This document shows, one piece after another, positions 31,957 through 40,150 of a DNA stretch of 40,275 nt. The DNA lies in contig JARUHP010000030.1 of assembly GCA_030005635.1 (NCBI GenBank), positions 1 through 40,275 on the forward strand, read 5' to 3'. The stretch's first letter is position 1, and each line of letters begins with the position of its first letter. A model generated the notes under the pieces. It did not search any database, was not told the origin of the DNA, and was given only the letters and a program-made list of their open reading frames with translations. Position numbers and translations under genes: made by a program. The stretch comes from Deltaproteobacteria bacterium IMCC39146. Its GTDB lineage: Bacteria; Desulfobacterota; Desulfuromonadia; Desulfuromonadales; BM103.

Positions 31957-34605
31957 ATGGAAGTCATCACCACCCACATCAACGCCGATTTTGATTGTCT
32001 TGGTTCGATGATCGCTGCCAAGCGGCTTTATCCCGATGCTGTGATGGTGTTTCCCGGTGGCCAGGAGCGCAGTCTGCGTGAATTCTTTCTGCGCAGCGTT
32101 CAGTATATCTTCGGCTTCAAGCGTGCTCGTGACATCGATCTTGACGAAGTCACCCGTCTGATTCTGGTTGATGTGCGTAACGCGTCCCGAATCGGCCCCT
32201 TTGGAGTTATTGCCAATCGTCCCGGGGTCGATATCCATATTTACGATCATCATCCTGCCAAAGAGCAAGACCTGAAAGGTTCACTCGAGCATGTTGAGCT
32301 CGTTGGCTCGACGGTGACGGTGTTCAGCCATCTCTTTATGGAGCAAGAGGTTGAGCTGACCTCCGACGAAGCAACCATGATGATGCTCGGCCTCTACGAA
32401 GACACAGGCAGCCTGACCTTCCACACGACAACCGTTAAAGATTACCAGGCCGCCGCCTATCTGCTCAGCCAGGGCGCCAACCTCAATACTGTCGCTGATT
32501 TGATCGTGCAGGAGATGACTCCCGACCAGGTCCACCTGCTCAACGATCTGCTCGCCAATAAAAGCATCCTCAATATCCACGGCATTAACGTCGCTATTGC
32601 CCACGCTTCGATCGACTACTTTGTGGGTGATATCGCGACCCTGGCCCACAAGCTCAAAGACATGGAGAACCTCGACGTCCTCTTTGTGGTGGTGCGCATG
32701 GAGAGCCGGGTGTTCCTCGTTGCACGTTCCCGTCTGGAGGACGTCCATGTCGGCAATATCCTGCACGAGTTCGGCGGGGGAGGGCACGCATCGGCGGCCT
32801 CTTGCTCAGTACGCGACCTGACCTTGCTGCAAATCCTGGAACAGCTGCCGAAGGTTTTGCAACAGCATATCAAGCCGCAATGGCAAGCCCGTCACCTGAT
32901 GTCGACACCTGTTAAAACGGTCTTTGCCGAGGATTCGGTTGCCGATGCCCATCAGATCCTCTCCCGCTATAACATTAATGCCATCCCTGTTCTGAGCAAG
33001 GATGAGGTTGTCGGGATCATTTCGCGGCAACTTGTCGACAAGGCTGTTTACCATGGCTTGCAGGAACAGCCGGTCAGTGAAATCATGACCAGCGATTTTC
33101 AGCAGGTTACACCAAAGACCTCCGTTGCCACTTTGAAGCTGCTCTTTGTCGAAAGTAACCAACGTTTCGCACCTGTTGTCGAGGAGGGCCGACTGATGGG
33201 GGCGATCACCCGTACGGACCTGTTGCGGCATCTTGCCAGCAGTGTCGGTACTCCGCCGCGCTCCGGAGAAACCAATCTGGTCAATCGTGGTGGTAGAAAT
33301 TATCGTGCCGGCCAGATTCAGCGGTTGATCCGTAATCGCTTGCCGAAACGCGTTCAGGACCTGCTTGCGCAACTTGGCCAAGTTGCTGATGCACTCAACC
33401 TCAACGTATTTGTTGTTGGCGGTTTTGTTCGCGATCTGCTGATGAATAAAAATAACCTGGATCTTGATGTCGTTGTTGAAGGCGATGGGGTTGCCTTTGC
33501 AGAGACTTTTGCCCGGCAAAACGATTGTCGGGTTCGCTGTCACCACAAGTTCGGCACCGCGGTTCTTATCTTTCCGGATGATTTCAAGATCGATGTTGCC
33601 TCGGCACGGATGGAGTATTATCTGCGCCCTGGAGCCTTGCCTGATGTTGAACATGCCTCGGTGAAGATGGATCTCAGTCGCCGCGATTTCACCATCAATA
33701 CTCTGGCGATCAGTTTGAACCCGGACGCCTATGGTTCATTGCTCGACTATTACGGCGGGCAGCGGGATATTGATGACAAGGTGCTGCGAGTGCTTCATAA
33801 CCTGAGCTTTGTTGAAGACCCGACCCGGGTTTTTCGTGCCGTACGCTTTGAACAACGCCTCGGCTTCAAGATTGGCAAACAAACCGAGCACCTGCTCAAC
33901 AGCGCCGTGCGCCTGGGTTTGATGGAGAAGGTCAGCGGGCATCGCCTCTTCAGTGAGCTTTTCCTGATCCTGAATGAGCCGCGACCACTTCCTGCGGTGT
34001 CTCGACTGGCTCGCCTGGATGTGCTCAGACAGATCCACCCCAAGTTGACCAGCAAGATCGATTATTCCAGGTCTTTCGATGAAGCCAGGCGCACCACCGA
34101 CTGGTACGACCTGCTTTATACCGGTCAGCCCTGTGAGCGTTGGTTCTGTTATTTTATGGTGTTTACCGCTATTCTTGATCGTGATGAGGTCAAGAATCTT
34201 TCTGAGCGGCTGCAGTTGATTCCCCGCTATCGTGAGATGCTGAACCAGCAACGCAATACAGCACTTGGGATATTGAAGCGCCTGGAATCCCGTCCTGAAG
34301 GCATGCGGCCGCCAAAGTCGAGCAGCTTGTACCGGTGGTTTAAACCCTTGTCGACAGAGATTCTGCTCTTCATGATGGCCATAACCTCTCAAGATCTGGT
34401 GCGTCAATGGATCTCTCTTTACATCACTCACCTGCGTGATGTCCAAGCGCAGTTCACAGGCCACGACCTCGAAACGATGGGTTTTCAGCCGGGTCCGGTT
34501 TATAGCGAAATTCTTGAAGCTTTGCTCTATGCGCGACTTGATGGTCGGGTTGTGAGTGTGGAGGATGAGAAGGCTTTTGTACAAAAGAAATTCATTCCTG
34601 GCTAA
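31957..34605 (+). CDS. DHH-CBS-tRNA nucleotidyltransferase fusion protein
   Basis: The 882-aa protein joins three parts. Residues 1-300 are a DHH/DHHA1 phosphoesterase (THINADFDCLGS at 6-17, YDHH at 96-99, FGGGGHASAAS at 272-282). Residues 312-428 are two CBS domains, which often bind adenosyl nucleotides. From 470 on is a class II polynucleotide nucleotidyltransferase: GGFVRDLL at 488-495, catalytic DLD (502-504), RRDFTINTLA at 575-584 and DPTRVFRAVRFEQR. This architecture is known in deltaproteobacteria and Aquifex, where CCA-tail addition is split between C-adding and A-adding enzymes; as I recall, Geobacter has such separate enzymes plus a poly(A) polymerase. A-adding is my favoured reading, but CCA-adding or poly(A) activity cannot be excluded. 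It follows pyrD after a repeat cluster. Confidence 0.9.
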   Translation: MEVITTHINADFDCLGSMIAAKRLYPDAVMVFPGGQERSLREFFLRSVQYIFGFKRARDIDLDEVTRLILVDVRNASRIGPFGVIANRPGVDIHIYDHHPAKEQDLKGSLEHVELVGSTVTVFSHLFMEQEVELTSDEATMMMLGLYEDTGSLTFHTTTVKDYQAAAYLLSQGANLNTVADLIVQEMTPDQVHLLNDLLANKSILNIHGINVAIAHASIDYFVGDIATLAHKLKDMENLDVLFVVVRMESRVFLVARSRLEDVHVGNILHEFGGGGHASAASCSVRDLTLLQILEQLPKVLQQHIKPQWQARHLMSTPVKTVFAEDSVADAHQILSRYNINAIPVLSKDEVVGIISRQLVDKAVYHGLQEQPVSEIMTSDFQQVTPKTSVATLKLLFVESNQRFAPVVEEGRLMGAITRTDLLRHLASSVGTPPRSGETNLVNRGGRNYRAGQIQRLIRNRLPKRVQDLLAQLGQVADALNLNVFVVGGFVRDLLMNKNNLDLDVVVEGDGVAFAETFARQNDCRVRCHHKFGTAVLIFPDDFKIDVASARMEYYLRPGALPDVEHASVKMDLSRRDFTINTLAISLNPDAYGSLLDYYGGQRDIDDKVLRVLHNLSFVEDPTRVFRAVRFEQRLGFKIGKQTEHLLNSAVRLGLMEKVSGHRLFSELFLILNEPRPLPAVSRLARLDVLRQIHPKLTSKIDYSRSFDEARRTTDWYDLLYTGQPCERWFCYFMVFTAILDRDEVKNLSERLQLIPRYREMLNQQRNTALGILKRLESRPEGMRPPKSSSLYRWFKPLSTEILLFMMAITSQDLVRQWISLYITHLRDVQAQFTGHDLETMGFQPGPVYSEILEALLYARLDGRVVSVEDEKAFVQKKFIPG

Positions 34606-35225
34606 CCACTGGGGCTGTCCCATACAGGTAAACCACAATCGTCTCCCACAATTGTGGTCAACTTCATATTCTAAAGTTATTCATATACATCAAGATCAGA
34701 ACCGGCGGGTCGCGTCCCGCCAGACTCCTTACTTTTGTCCATGCGGCGACAAAAGTAAGCAAAAAGCCTAGCTCCTTGCGGAGGGCATCTCCTTTGCCCG
34801 GTTTCATAGCCTTTAAGATGTGGCACAAATAAAGAATCCGGCCCTGGGCTAGGGTCTTCCAGATCGTAGTTTTTTTTCAGCGAAAGGCAAAACACTCAAA
34901 AATCAACATCAATCATTGAATATGTTTGTCGTTTTAAACTTCTACCATCAGAGCTTATCAGATGGTAGAAGCGGCCAATAAAAAGGTTCAAAATTCAGGT
35001 CCACTCTTTTGTCTCATCCTGCCCATCATGCACATCCCAGTTCAATGATTTTTCAGCCTACCTCACTGCACCCACAGAATTTTAAATAAATATTCTTTTA
35101 GAACTAACGTGCCTTTTAAAATCAACAACTTACAAAGGTGTGTTTGTCTCTGTCCCGTTGACTTGCACAGGTGCATCTGCTAAAAATAAATATTGATTTT
35201 TAATTGATTGGTGAAGCCCTTCTTT
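34606..35225. other. 620-base hairpin-rich gap, no gene supported
   Basis: The gap starts with a family D palindrome (34611-34621) and then holds a series of perfect hairpins: GGCGGG/CCCGCC (34704-34721), a 12-bp stem CTTACTTTTGTC/GACAAAAGTAAG (arms 34728-34739 and 34748-34759), GGGCA/TGCCC near 34783-34798, and an 11-bp stem CTTCTACCATC/GATGGTAGAAG (34939-34949 and 34961-34971). A 72-aa minus-strand open frame over 34677-34895 follows these stems, lacks a ribosome binding site and looks like a by-product of a repeat. The rest, to 35225, is AT-rich with no clear signal and includes the promoter of the M50 gene. Confidence 0.55.
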
Positions 35226-35909
35226 ATGGAACATATCCTGCTCAAAATTTCGATCATGCTGGTGCCGGCATTGTTGGCGGTCACCATGCACGAGGTCGCC
35301 CACGGTTTTATTGCTGATAAGCTCGGAGATCCGACCGCCCGTTTGTTGGGGCGTCTGACCTTGAACCCGGTCAAGCACCTCGACCCGATCGGTACCATCG
35401 CTTTGTTGGTCTTTGGTTTTGGCTGGGCGAGACCGGTGCCGGTTAATGCAAATAACCTGCGTCGAGCCCAAAAAGACATGATCTGGGTCTCTCTGGCGGG
35501 GCCGGGTGCGAACCTGTTTCTGGCTCTCTTCTGTGCCCTTTTGCTCCGTGTCGTTGTCTCTATTGCTGCCGCTACTCCGGAAGGCAGTCAGGCCCTGCCT
35601 ATGATTGAGCCGGTCGGTCTGATGGCTGCGTTCGGTCTCTATATCAATGTTATCCTCTGCCTTTTCAACCTGCTGCCAATCCCTCCTCTTGATGGGGGTC
35701 GGGTCCTCATGGGTATTCTTCCCGAGAGCCAGTCGCAATTGCTGCGTCGCATTGAGCCCTTTGGTATGCTGTTGATTGTCTTTCTGATCTTCGGCACGTC
35801 CCTCTGGAGCAAGGCCTTTGGTCCCGCAGTGCATCACGTGGTGGCCATGATGGCCGGGTCGCATATGGATGTGGTTGAGCAGACCATGCGCCTGCTTTTC
35901 TATCAATGA
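35226..35909 (+). CDS. Site-2 protease family (M50) membrane metalloprotease
   Basis: The 227-aa integral membrane protein has the zinc motif HEVAH (H22, E23, H26) in its first membrane segment and the second motif NLLPIPPLDGGRVL with the third ligand Asp, plus about five hydrophobic segments. Members cut membrane-bound substrates within the bilayer; this short form without a PDZ domain is the one often found next to scpA. The ATG at 35226 is preferred over a TTG at 35208. Its stop overlaps the scpA start (ATGA), so the genes are coupled. Confidence 0.92.
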   Translation: MEHILLKISIMLVPALLAVTMHEVAHGFIADKLGDPTARLLGRLTLNPVKHLDPIGTIALLVFGFGWARPVPVNANNLRRAQKDMIWVSLAGPGANLFLALFCALLLRVVVSIAAATPEGSQALPMIEPVGLMAAFGLYINVILCLFNLLPIPPLDGGRVLMGILPESQSQLLRRIEPFGMLLIVFLIFGTSLWSKAFGPAVHHVVAMMAGSHMDVVEQTMRLLFYQ

Positions 35910-36688
35910 CCGGCACTATGGACAATTACGCAATTCAGTTGGACAATTTCGAAGGGCCGCTCGACCTGCTGCTTCATCTCATCAAAAAAAACGAGATGGA
36001 TGTCTATGACATTCCCATGGCGGAAATCACCAGACAATACCTGGGGATTCTCGACGCCATGAAGTCGCTCAATCTCGATATGGCCGGAGAGTTCCTGTTG
36101 ATGGCAGCAACGCTCCTTCATATCAAATCGAAGATGCTGTTGCCCAAGATCGTTGAGGATGAGCTGGAAGAAGAAGAGGATGACCCACGAGCCGAGCTGG
36201 TGCGGCGTCTTCTCGAGTACCAGAAATACAAGGAAGTGTCCCTGACCCTTGAGAGCAAACCCCAGCTGGGTCGCGATCTGTTTGCCCGCGTCTCTGCAGA
36301 GCCTGAAGTTCTTGAAAATGCTGAAGCCGGTTTCGTTTCAGTAGGCCTTTTCGACCTTGTGGAAGCGCTCAAAGAGGTCATGAAGGAAAGTCCCGAACCG
36401 CTCGTTCACGAAGTCAACATGGAGAAGCTCTCTGTCACCGATCGTATTAACGCTATTCTCTCGCAACTGCAAGGGCAGGAGAGCATCGCCTTTACCGATC
36501 TTTTCAGTGGCGGCCTTAAGCGTACTGAAGTGATCGTGACCTTCCTGGCGCTTCTGGAATTAGTCAAGTTGCGTATGGTTCGCTTTATGCAGAATGTTCG
36601 TCACGGCAGTATCTGGGTTTTTCCCGCAGTGGTTATTGAAGAAAGCGAAGAGTTGGACCTAGGAGATGATTCCCTTGGATATTCATGA
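35906..36688 (+). CDS. scpA: Segregation and condensation protein A
   Basis: ScpA is the kleisin that joins the SMC heads and, with ScpB, forms the bacterial condensin for chromosome segregation. The 260-aa protein has the N-terminal kleisin block YAIQLDNFEGPLDLLLHLI and AGEFLLMAATLLHIKSKMLLP, an acidic linker (DELEEEEDDP), and a C-terminal winged-helix end with EVIVTFLALLELVKL. It overlaps the M50 stop by four bases and scpB by 14-23 bases, giving a tightly coupled unit. smc is not in the window. Confidence 0.95.
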   Translation: MTGTMDNYAIQLDNFEGPLDLLLHLIKKNEMDVYDIPMAEITRQYLGILDAMKSLNLDMAGEFLLMAATLLHIKSKMLLPKIVEDELEEEEDDPRAELVRRLLEYQKYKEVSLTLESKPQLGRDLFARVSAEPEVLENAEAGFVSVGLFDLVEALKEVMKESPEPLVHEVNMEKLSVTDRINAILSQLQGQESIAFTDLFSGGLKRTEVIVTFLALLELVKLRMVRFMQNVRHGSIWVFPAVVIEESEELDLGDDSLGYS

Positions 36689-37262
36689 ACTCACCCCTCT
36701 GGTAGAAGCCTTGATTTTTGCCGCCGATGGGCCAATTAAAGTCGAGCGCATGGCCGAGGCCCTCGATTTGGAACAAGCGGAAATCAGTGCCGCTATCGAA
36801 GCCTTGGAGGCTGATTACGAAGAGCACCCGCGTGGTTTTTTCATGCAGGAAGTTTCAGGTGGTTACCAGCTCAGAACCCGTCCGGAATACGCAGATTACT
36901 TACGCAAACTCGGCCAGAGCCGTCCCTTCAAGTTCTCTCGTCCTGCCCTGGAGTCCCTTTCCATTATTGCCTACCGACAACCGGTCACCCGCTCAGAGGT
37001 CGAGTACCTGCGTGGCGTTGATTCCGGCAGCGTGGTGAAAACCCTGCTCGAGAAACGACTGATCAGAATCCTTGGTAAGAAAGACGTTCCCGGCAAGCCG
37101 ATGATCTACGGCACGACCACGGAGTTTTTGCAATTGTTCGGCCTCTCGGATCTCGCGGCATTACCGACCTTGCGTGAATTCAGCGAACTGGTCCCGGAAG
37201 AGGAGAATGGGGATTTTATGGCCAGTATGCCTTTGTTGGTTGAAGAGGTTGGCGAAGAATAG
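36675..37262 (+). CDS. scpB: Segregation and condensation protein B
   Basis: ScpB binds ScpA as a dimer through winged helices. The family blocks are LTPLVEALIFAADGPIKVERMAE, VSGGYQLRTRPEYADYLRKL, and LSIIAYRQPVTRSEVEYLRGVDSG near residue 98. Two starts are possible. ATG at 36666 touches AGGAG with no gap, which would not work well, while TTG at 36675 lies nine bases after that AGGAG, so TTG is preferred and gives 195 aa. It overlaps the end of scpA. No gene follows on this strand before the convergent terminator. Confidence 0.94.
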   Translation: MDIHELTPLVEALIFAADGPIKVERMAEALDLEQAEISAAIEALEADYEEHPRGFFMQEVSGGYQLRTRPEYADYLRKLGQSRPFKFSRPALESLSIIAYRQPVTRSEVEYLRGVDSGSVVKTLLEKRLIRILGKKDVPGKPMIYGTTTEFLQLFGLSDLAALPTLREFSELVPEEENGDFMASMPLLVEEVGEE

Positions 37263-37275
37263 ATCGCCGAACACA

Positions 37276-37286
37276 GGGACTGTCCC
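37276..37286. repeat. Family D palindrome GGGACTGTCCC
   Basis: A perfect 11-base near-palindrome, flanked by ACACA and ATGATAG, 13 bases after scpB. It matches the sites at 27910 and 34611. Confidence 0.5.
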
Positions 37287-37389
37287 ATGATAGTAAATTG
37301 AACAGCCAAAAACCCATTCCTAAACAGGCTCAAGCTTCTCCCTTAACCCCTTAATCCTTGTTAAACAGATTTTGAGTTTAGTCATTGAT

Positions 37390-37431
37390 GACACAAAAAA
37401 ACAGGCCGGCAACCAGAAGGTTGTCGGCCTG
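37390..37431 (-). terminator. Intrinsic terminator of the PxxKW gene
   Basis: On the minus strand a 13-bp stem (37419-37431 with 37402-37414, one G-T pair, AGAA-type loop) is followed by seven T residues. It lies 28 bases after the stop codon of the leftward cysteine-rich gene and, facing right, could also slow scpB transcription. Confidence 0.9.
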
Positions 37432-37459
37432 AATAATGTAACAAGTTGTGCTTAAGTCT

Positions 37460-37738
37460 TTAACGACCGGCACGCTTCGAAGCTTTGATCGGGTTGACCT
37501 TAACTTCGGAAATCTTGACTTCAACTTTCCGGTGCGTAGCGAAGTTGCAGAGACCGGCAGACCATTTCTTGGCGGGGGCAGGCGCTTTAACGCAAACCGG
37601 ACCGATGGTGCCGTCTACAATGTGGTCGCAACCTTCACACATTTCGATAACGTTCTGGCAGCTGCCGCCTTCAGCGATGCAACCTTTTTTACTCCAGAAA
37701 ATACACTCTGTACCTGCGAGAACTGTTTGACACTGCAT
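37460..37738 (-). CDS. PxxKW family cysteine-rich protein
   Basis: The 92-aa protein has eight cysteines (3, 12, 20, 27, 34, 37, 49, 64) and the naming motif PAKKW at 55-59, followed by a basic tail (KASKRAGR). The Cys spacing (CEGC at 34-37) suggests metal or iron-sulphur binding, but the family's role is unknown; I recall it as common in sulphate and metal reducers. AAAGGAG lies eight bases before the ATG, a strong ribosome binding site, so it is probably well expressed. It is divergent from the YkgJ-type gene. Confidence 0.88.
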   Translation of the reverse strand: MQCQTVLAGTECIFWSKKGCIAEGGSCQNVIEMCEGCDHIVDGTIGPVCVKAPAPAKKWSAGLCNFATHRKVEVKISEVKVNPIKASKRAGR

Positions 37739-37873
37739 AAGGGTACTCCTTTATTTAAAGCTTGATCTAGTATTCGAACAGGATTTTTAACCCCTTTTGT
37801 CGACGCCTGTCAACTATAAAAACCAGTTCTTCTTGGCATTGACTGGATTTTCCCGAAGGGGTACTTTTACACG

Positions 37874-38185
37874 ATGAGTGAAGACATCCAAAATGATTCA
37901 GAAAAATGGGAATCCATCTGCTACAGGTGTGGCCGCTGCTGCTATGAAAAAGTAGAATTTGAGGGACACATTTATTATACCGCACTGCCCTGCGAATTCC
38001 TTGATACGGAAACCACTCGTTGTCGCGTCTATACTGAGCGTGATATCAAGCGACCAGGATGCGTGCGCTTGACCGATGAAATCCTTAAAAAAGGAGTTAT
38101 GCCTGAAGATTGTCCTTATGTTGCAGGCATAGAAAATTATCCTGCCCCGACCTTACTGGATGATGGCGAACCTGAGGATACCTGA
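37874..38185 (+). CDS. YkgJ/YcgN-like cysteine-cluster protein
   Basis: The 103-aa protein has eight cysteines in the pattern CYRCGRCC (16-23), C40, C50, C63 and C80, matching the CxxCxxCC...C zinc- or iron-cluster family that includes YkgJ and YcgN. WESICYRCGRCC and PGCVRLT resemble YcgN. Function is unknown; metal binding is likely. Its upstream gap (37739-37873) is shared with the divergent PxxKW gene, so the two may be co-regulated. Confidence 0.82.
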   Translation: MSEDIQNDSEKWESICYRCGRCCYEKVEFEGHIYYTALPCEFLDTETTRCRVYTERDIKRPGCVRLTDEILKKGVMPEDCPYVAGIENYPAPTLLDDGEPEDT

Positions 38186-38510
38186 TACATTTTATCTGTG
38201 AGTTTTTAGTAGTGGTTTGCTGCGTAATTATACTCGAAATCTTTAACCTTTATTTAGCCGCAGATAGAATCTGATAAAATCTGATGTGTTAGGTCAAAAG
38301 CTTAAAACGATAACATTAAGTCCTCATTTAGCCGCGATCAGAATCTATGAAATTCTGTTCAAGATAAAAGCTGTAGATCTTGTCTTTTGGTTTAAACATT
38401 ATAGATCTTCATTGCGGCTAAATAGATTTTAAAGTTTTTGAAAAATTAGATTTTATCAGATTCTATCTGCGGCCATTAATAGACCTTTTAGTTTTCCCCG
38501 GGAGAGAAAA
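38186..38510. other. Gap filled by a family B repeat element
   Basis: No gene is seen. The centre, 38257-38473, is a nested inverted repeat described separately. The remainder must include the promoter of the phosphohexomutase gene; GGGAGAG a few bases before its ATG is the ribosome binding site. Confidence 0.6.
38257..38473 (+). repeat. Dispersed repeat family B, copy 2 (nested inverted repeat)
   Basis: The outer arms at 38257-38282 and 38448-38473 are perfect 26-base inverted copies. Inside, TTTAGCCGCGATCAGAATC at about 38327-38345 pairs partly with a GCGGCTAAA arm at about 38414-38422. The left part is colinear with copy 3 at 39944: GCCGCAGATA, then GATG.GTTAGG, AAGTCCT and GCCGCGATCAGAATCTATG. 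Confidence 0.92.
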
Positions 38511-39932
38511 ATGACTCAAATAAAGTTCGGTACGTCCGGTTGGCGTGGGGTCCTCGCCGAGGATTTCACCCTCGAAAATGTTCGTATTGTCACTCAGTCG
38601 ATCGCTGATTTTCTACATGCTGATAAAAGCGCCGATAAGGGCGTCGTTATCGGTCACGACAGCCGGTTCATGGGCGATAAGTTCGCCAGGGAGACGGCCC
38701 GCGTGCTTGCCGGTTCGAAGGTACCGTCCTTCATCTGCAAGCACGATACGCCAACGCCGGTGATCGCCTACGAAATCATGCGCCGTGGTGCCGCTGGCGC
38801 CATCAACTTTACGGCAAGTCACAACCCTTACGATTATAACGGCATCAAGTTTTCAACGGCCTGGGGCGGCCCTGCCTTACCTGAAGTCACCACAGAAATC
38901 GAACGCCTGGCCAACGCCATGCTCGGCGAAGTCTGTTACCGCGATATGCCGCTCGATAAGGCCGTGCGTGCCGGTCTGGTCGAGGAGATCGACCCCATGC
39001 CCGATTACCTCGATGTGATCCGTTCAAAGGTTGATCTCGAGGCGATCGGCAAGTCTGGTATGAGTGTGATTTTTGACCCGATGTACGGGGCAGGTCGCGA
39101 CTATGTCGACGGCCTGCTGGTCGAGGCGGGCCTTCTGGTGCAGACGATCAACAGCTCCAGAGATCCCTACTTCGGCGGCATGCCCCCAGATCCGGCACCG
39201 GCTCATCTCAATGATCTCATCACCCGGGTCAAAGGCGACAAACTCGTGGTGTTGGGTCTCGCTACCGATGGTGACGCCGACCGCTACGGCATCATTGACG
39301 CCGATGGCACCTTTATCGAGCCTAACTATATTTTGGCGCTCCTTTATGATTACCTGATCCGCCGCAAAGGTGAGTCTGGTGACGCCGCGCGTTCTGTTGC
39401 TACGTCTCATTTCATCGACGCTGTAGCCGCTCATCACGGCTATAAAGTGCGCGAAACTCCGGTCGGCTTCAAATATATCGGTGAATTTATCCGTGATAAC
39501 GAGATCGTCATTGGTGGTGAAGAGAGTGCCGGATTGAGCCTGCGTGGTCACGTTCCTGATAAAGATGGTGTGCTCGCCTGCCTGCTCGTCGCTGAAATGG
39601 TTGCCGTCGAGGGCAAGACGGTCGGTCAACTGCTGCAAGACCTTTACTGCCGCGTCGGCGAGTTCCACACCGCTCGCACGAACCTGCGCCTCTCTCAGGA
39701 GCTCGCAGAAAAGATTGGCGATAAGCTCGCTTCACCGCCAGATACTCTGGCGGGCAAACCGGTTAAAGAGTTGGTGACAACAGACGGTGTCAAAATGATC
39801 CTCGAAGATGGCTCCTGGGCCCTGTTCCGCAAGTCGGGTACTGAGCCTGTTGTGCGGGTTTATACTGAGGCGGGGAGTGTGGAAGAGTTGGACGCGCTGA
39901 CTGCTGCTGCGGTTGGATTTGTGGAAAGCTGA
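38511..39932 (+). CDS. Phosphoglucomutase/phosphomannomutase family protein
   Basis: The enzyme interconverts hexose 1- and 6-phosphates, feeding sugar nucleotides and glycogen or envelope polysaccharide. The 473-aa sequence has the four domains of the alpha-D-phosphohexomutase family: phosphoserine loop TASHNP (S103), metal loop DGDADR (253-258), sugar loop GGEESAG (335-341) and phosphate loop RKSGTEPVVR (440-449). All catalytic residues are intact. Glucose versus mannose preference cannot be fixed from sequence. It starts with FGTSGWRG and has a good GGGAGAG ribosome binding site. It stands alone between two long direct repeats (family B). Confidence 0.94.
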   Translation: MTQIKFGTSGWRGVLAEDFTLENVRIVTQSIADFLHADKSADKGVVIGHDSRFMGDKFARETARVLAGSKVPSFICKHDTPTPVIAYEIMRRGAAGAINFTASHNPYDYNGIKFSTAWGGPALPEVTTEIERLANAMLGEVCYRDMPLDKAVRAGLVEEIDPMPDYLDVIRSKVDLEAIGKSGMSVIFDPMYGAGRDYVDGLLVEAGLLVQTINSSRDPYFGGMPPDPAPAHLNDLITRVKGDKLVVLGLATDGDADRYGIIDADGTFIEPNYILALLYDYLIRRKGESGDAARSVATSHFIDAVAAHHGYKVRETPVGFKYIGEFIRDNEIVIGGEESAGLSLRGHVPDKDGVLACLLVAEMVAVEGKTVGQLLQDLYCRVGEFHTARTNLRLSQELAEKIGDKLASPPDTLAGKPVKELVTTDGVKMILEDGSWALFRKSGTEPVVRVYTEAGSVEELDALTAAAVGFVES

Positions 39933-39943
39933 ACCTTTTTAAT

Positions 39944-40114
39944 GGCCGCAGATAACTTCTGATGAAATCTGATGGTTAGGGCAAAATCAATGAACTAATA
40001 CATAAAGTCCTTTGTTTGGCCGCGATCAGAATCTATGAAAATCTGTACAACCGTTAAAGAGGTTCTCTTAGGTTTTGTTCTAACCATAGACCTTGATAGA
40101 CTTTCGTCGCGGCA
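39944..40114 (+). repeat. Dispersed repeat family B, copy 3
   Basis: The element starts GCCGCAGATAACTTCTGATG 12 bases after the phosphohexomutase stop and contains GCCGCGATCAGAATCTATG at 40019-40037 and a right arm TCGTCGCGGC near 40104-40113. It has the same order and direction as copy 2, so the gene is flanked by two direct repeats of over 100 bases. Confidence 0.88.
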
Positions 40115-40150
40115 AAATTGACTTGAACTTTAGGTTCTGTCCTGCCCATT

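Noticed and set aside
33736-34638. 300-aa open frame on the minus strand
   Set aside because: It is antisense to the nucleotidyltransferase domain of the fusion gene and has no domain of its own.
34677-34895. 72-aa minus-strand open frame
   Set aside because: It follows the hairpin-rich repeat, has no ribosome binding site, and its composition (many Arg, Gly, Pro) reflects the stems.
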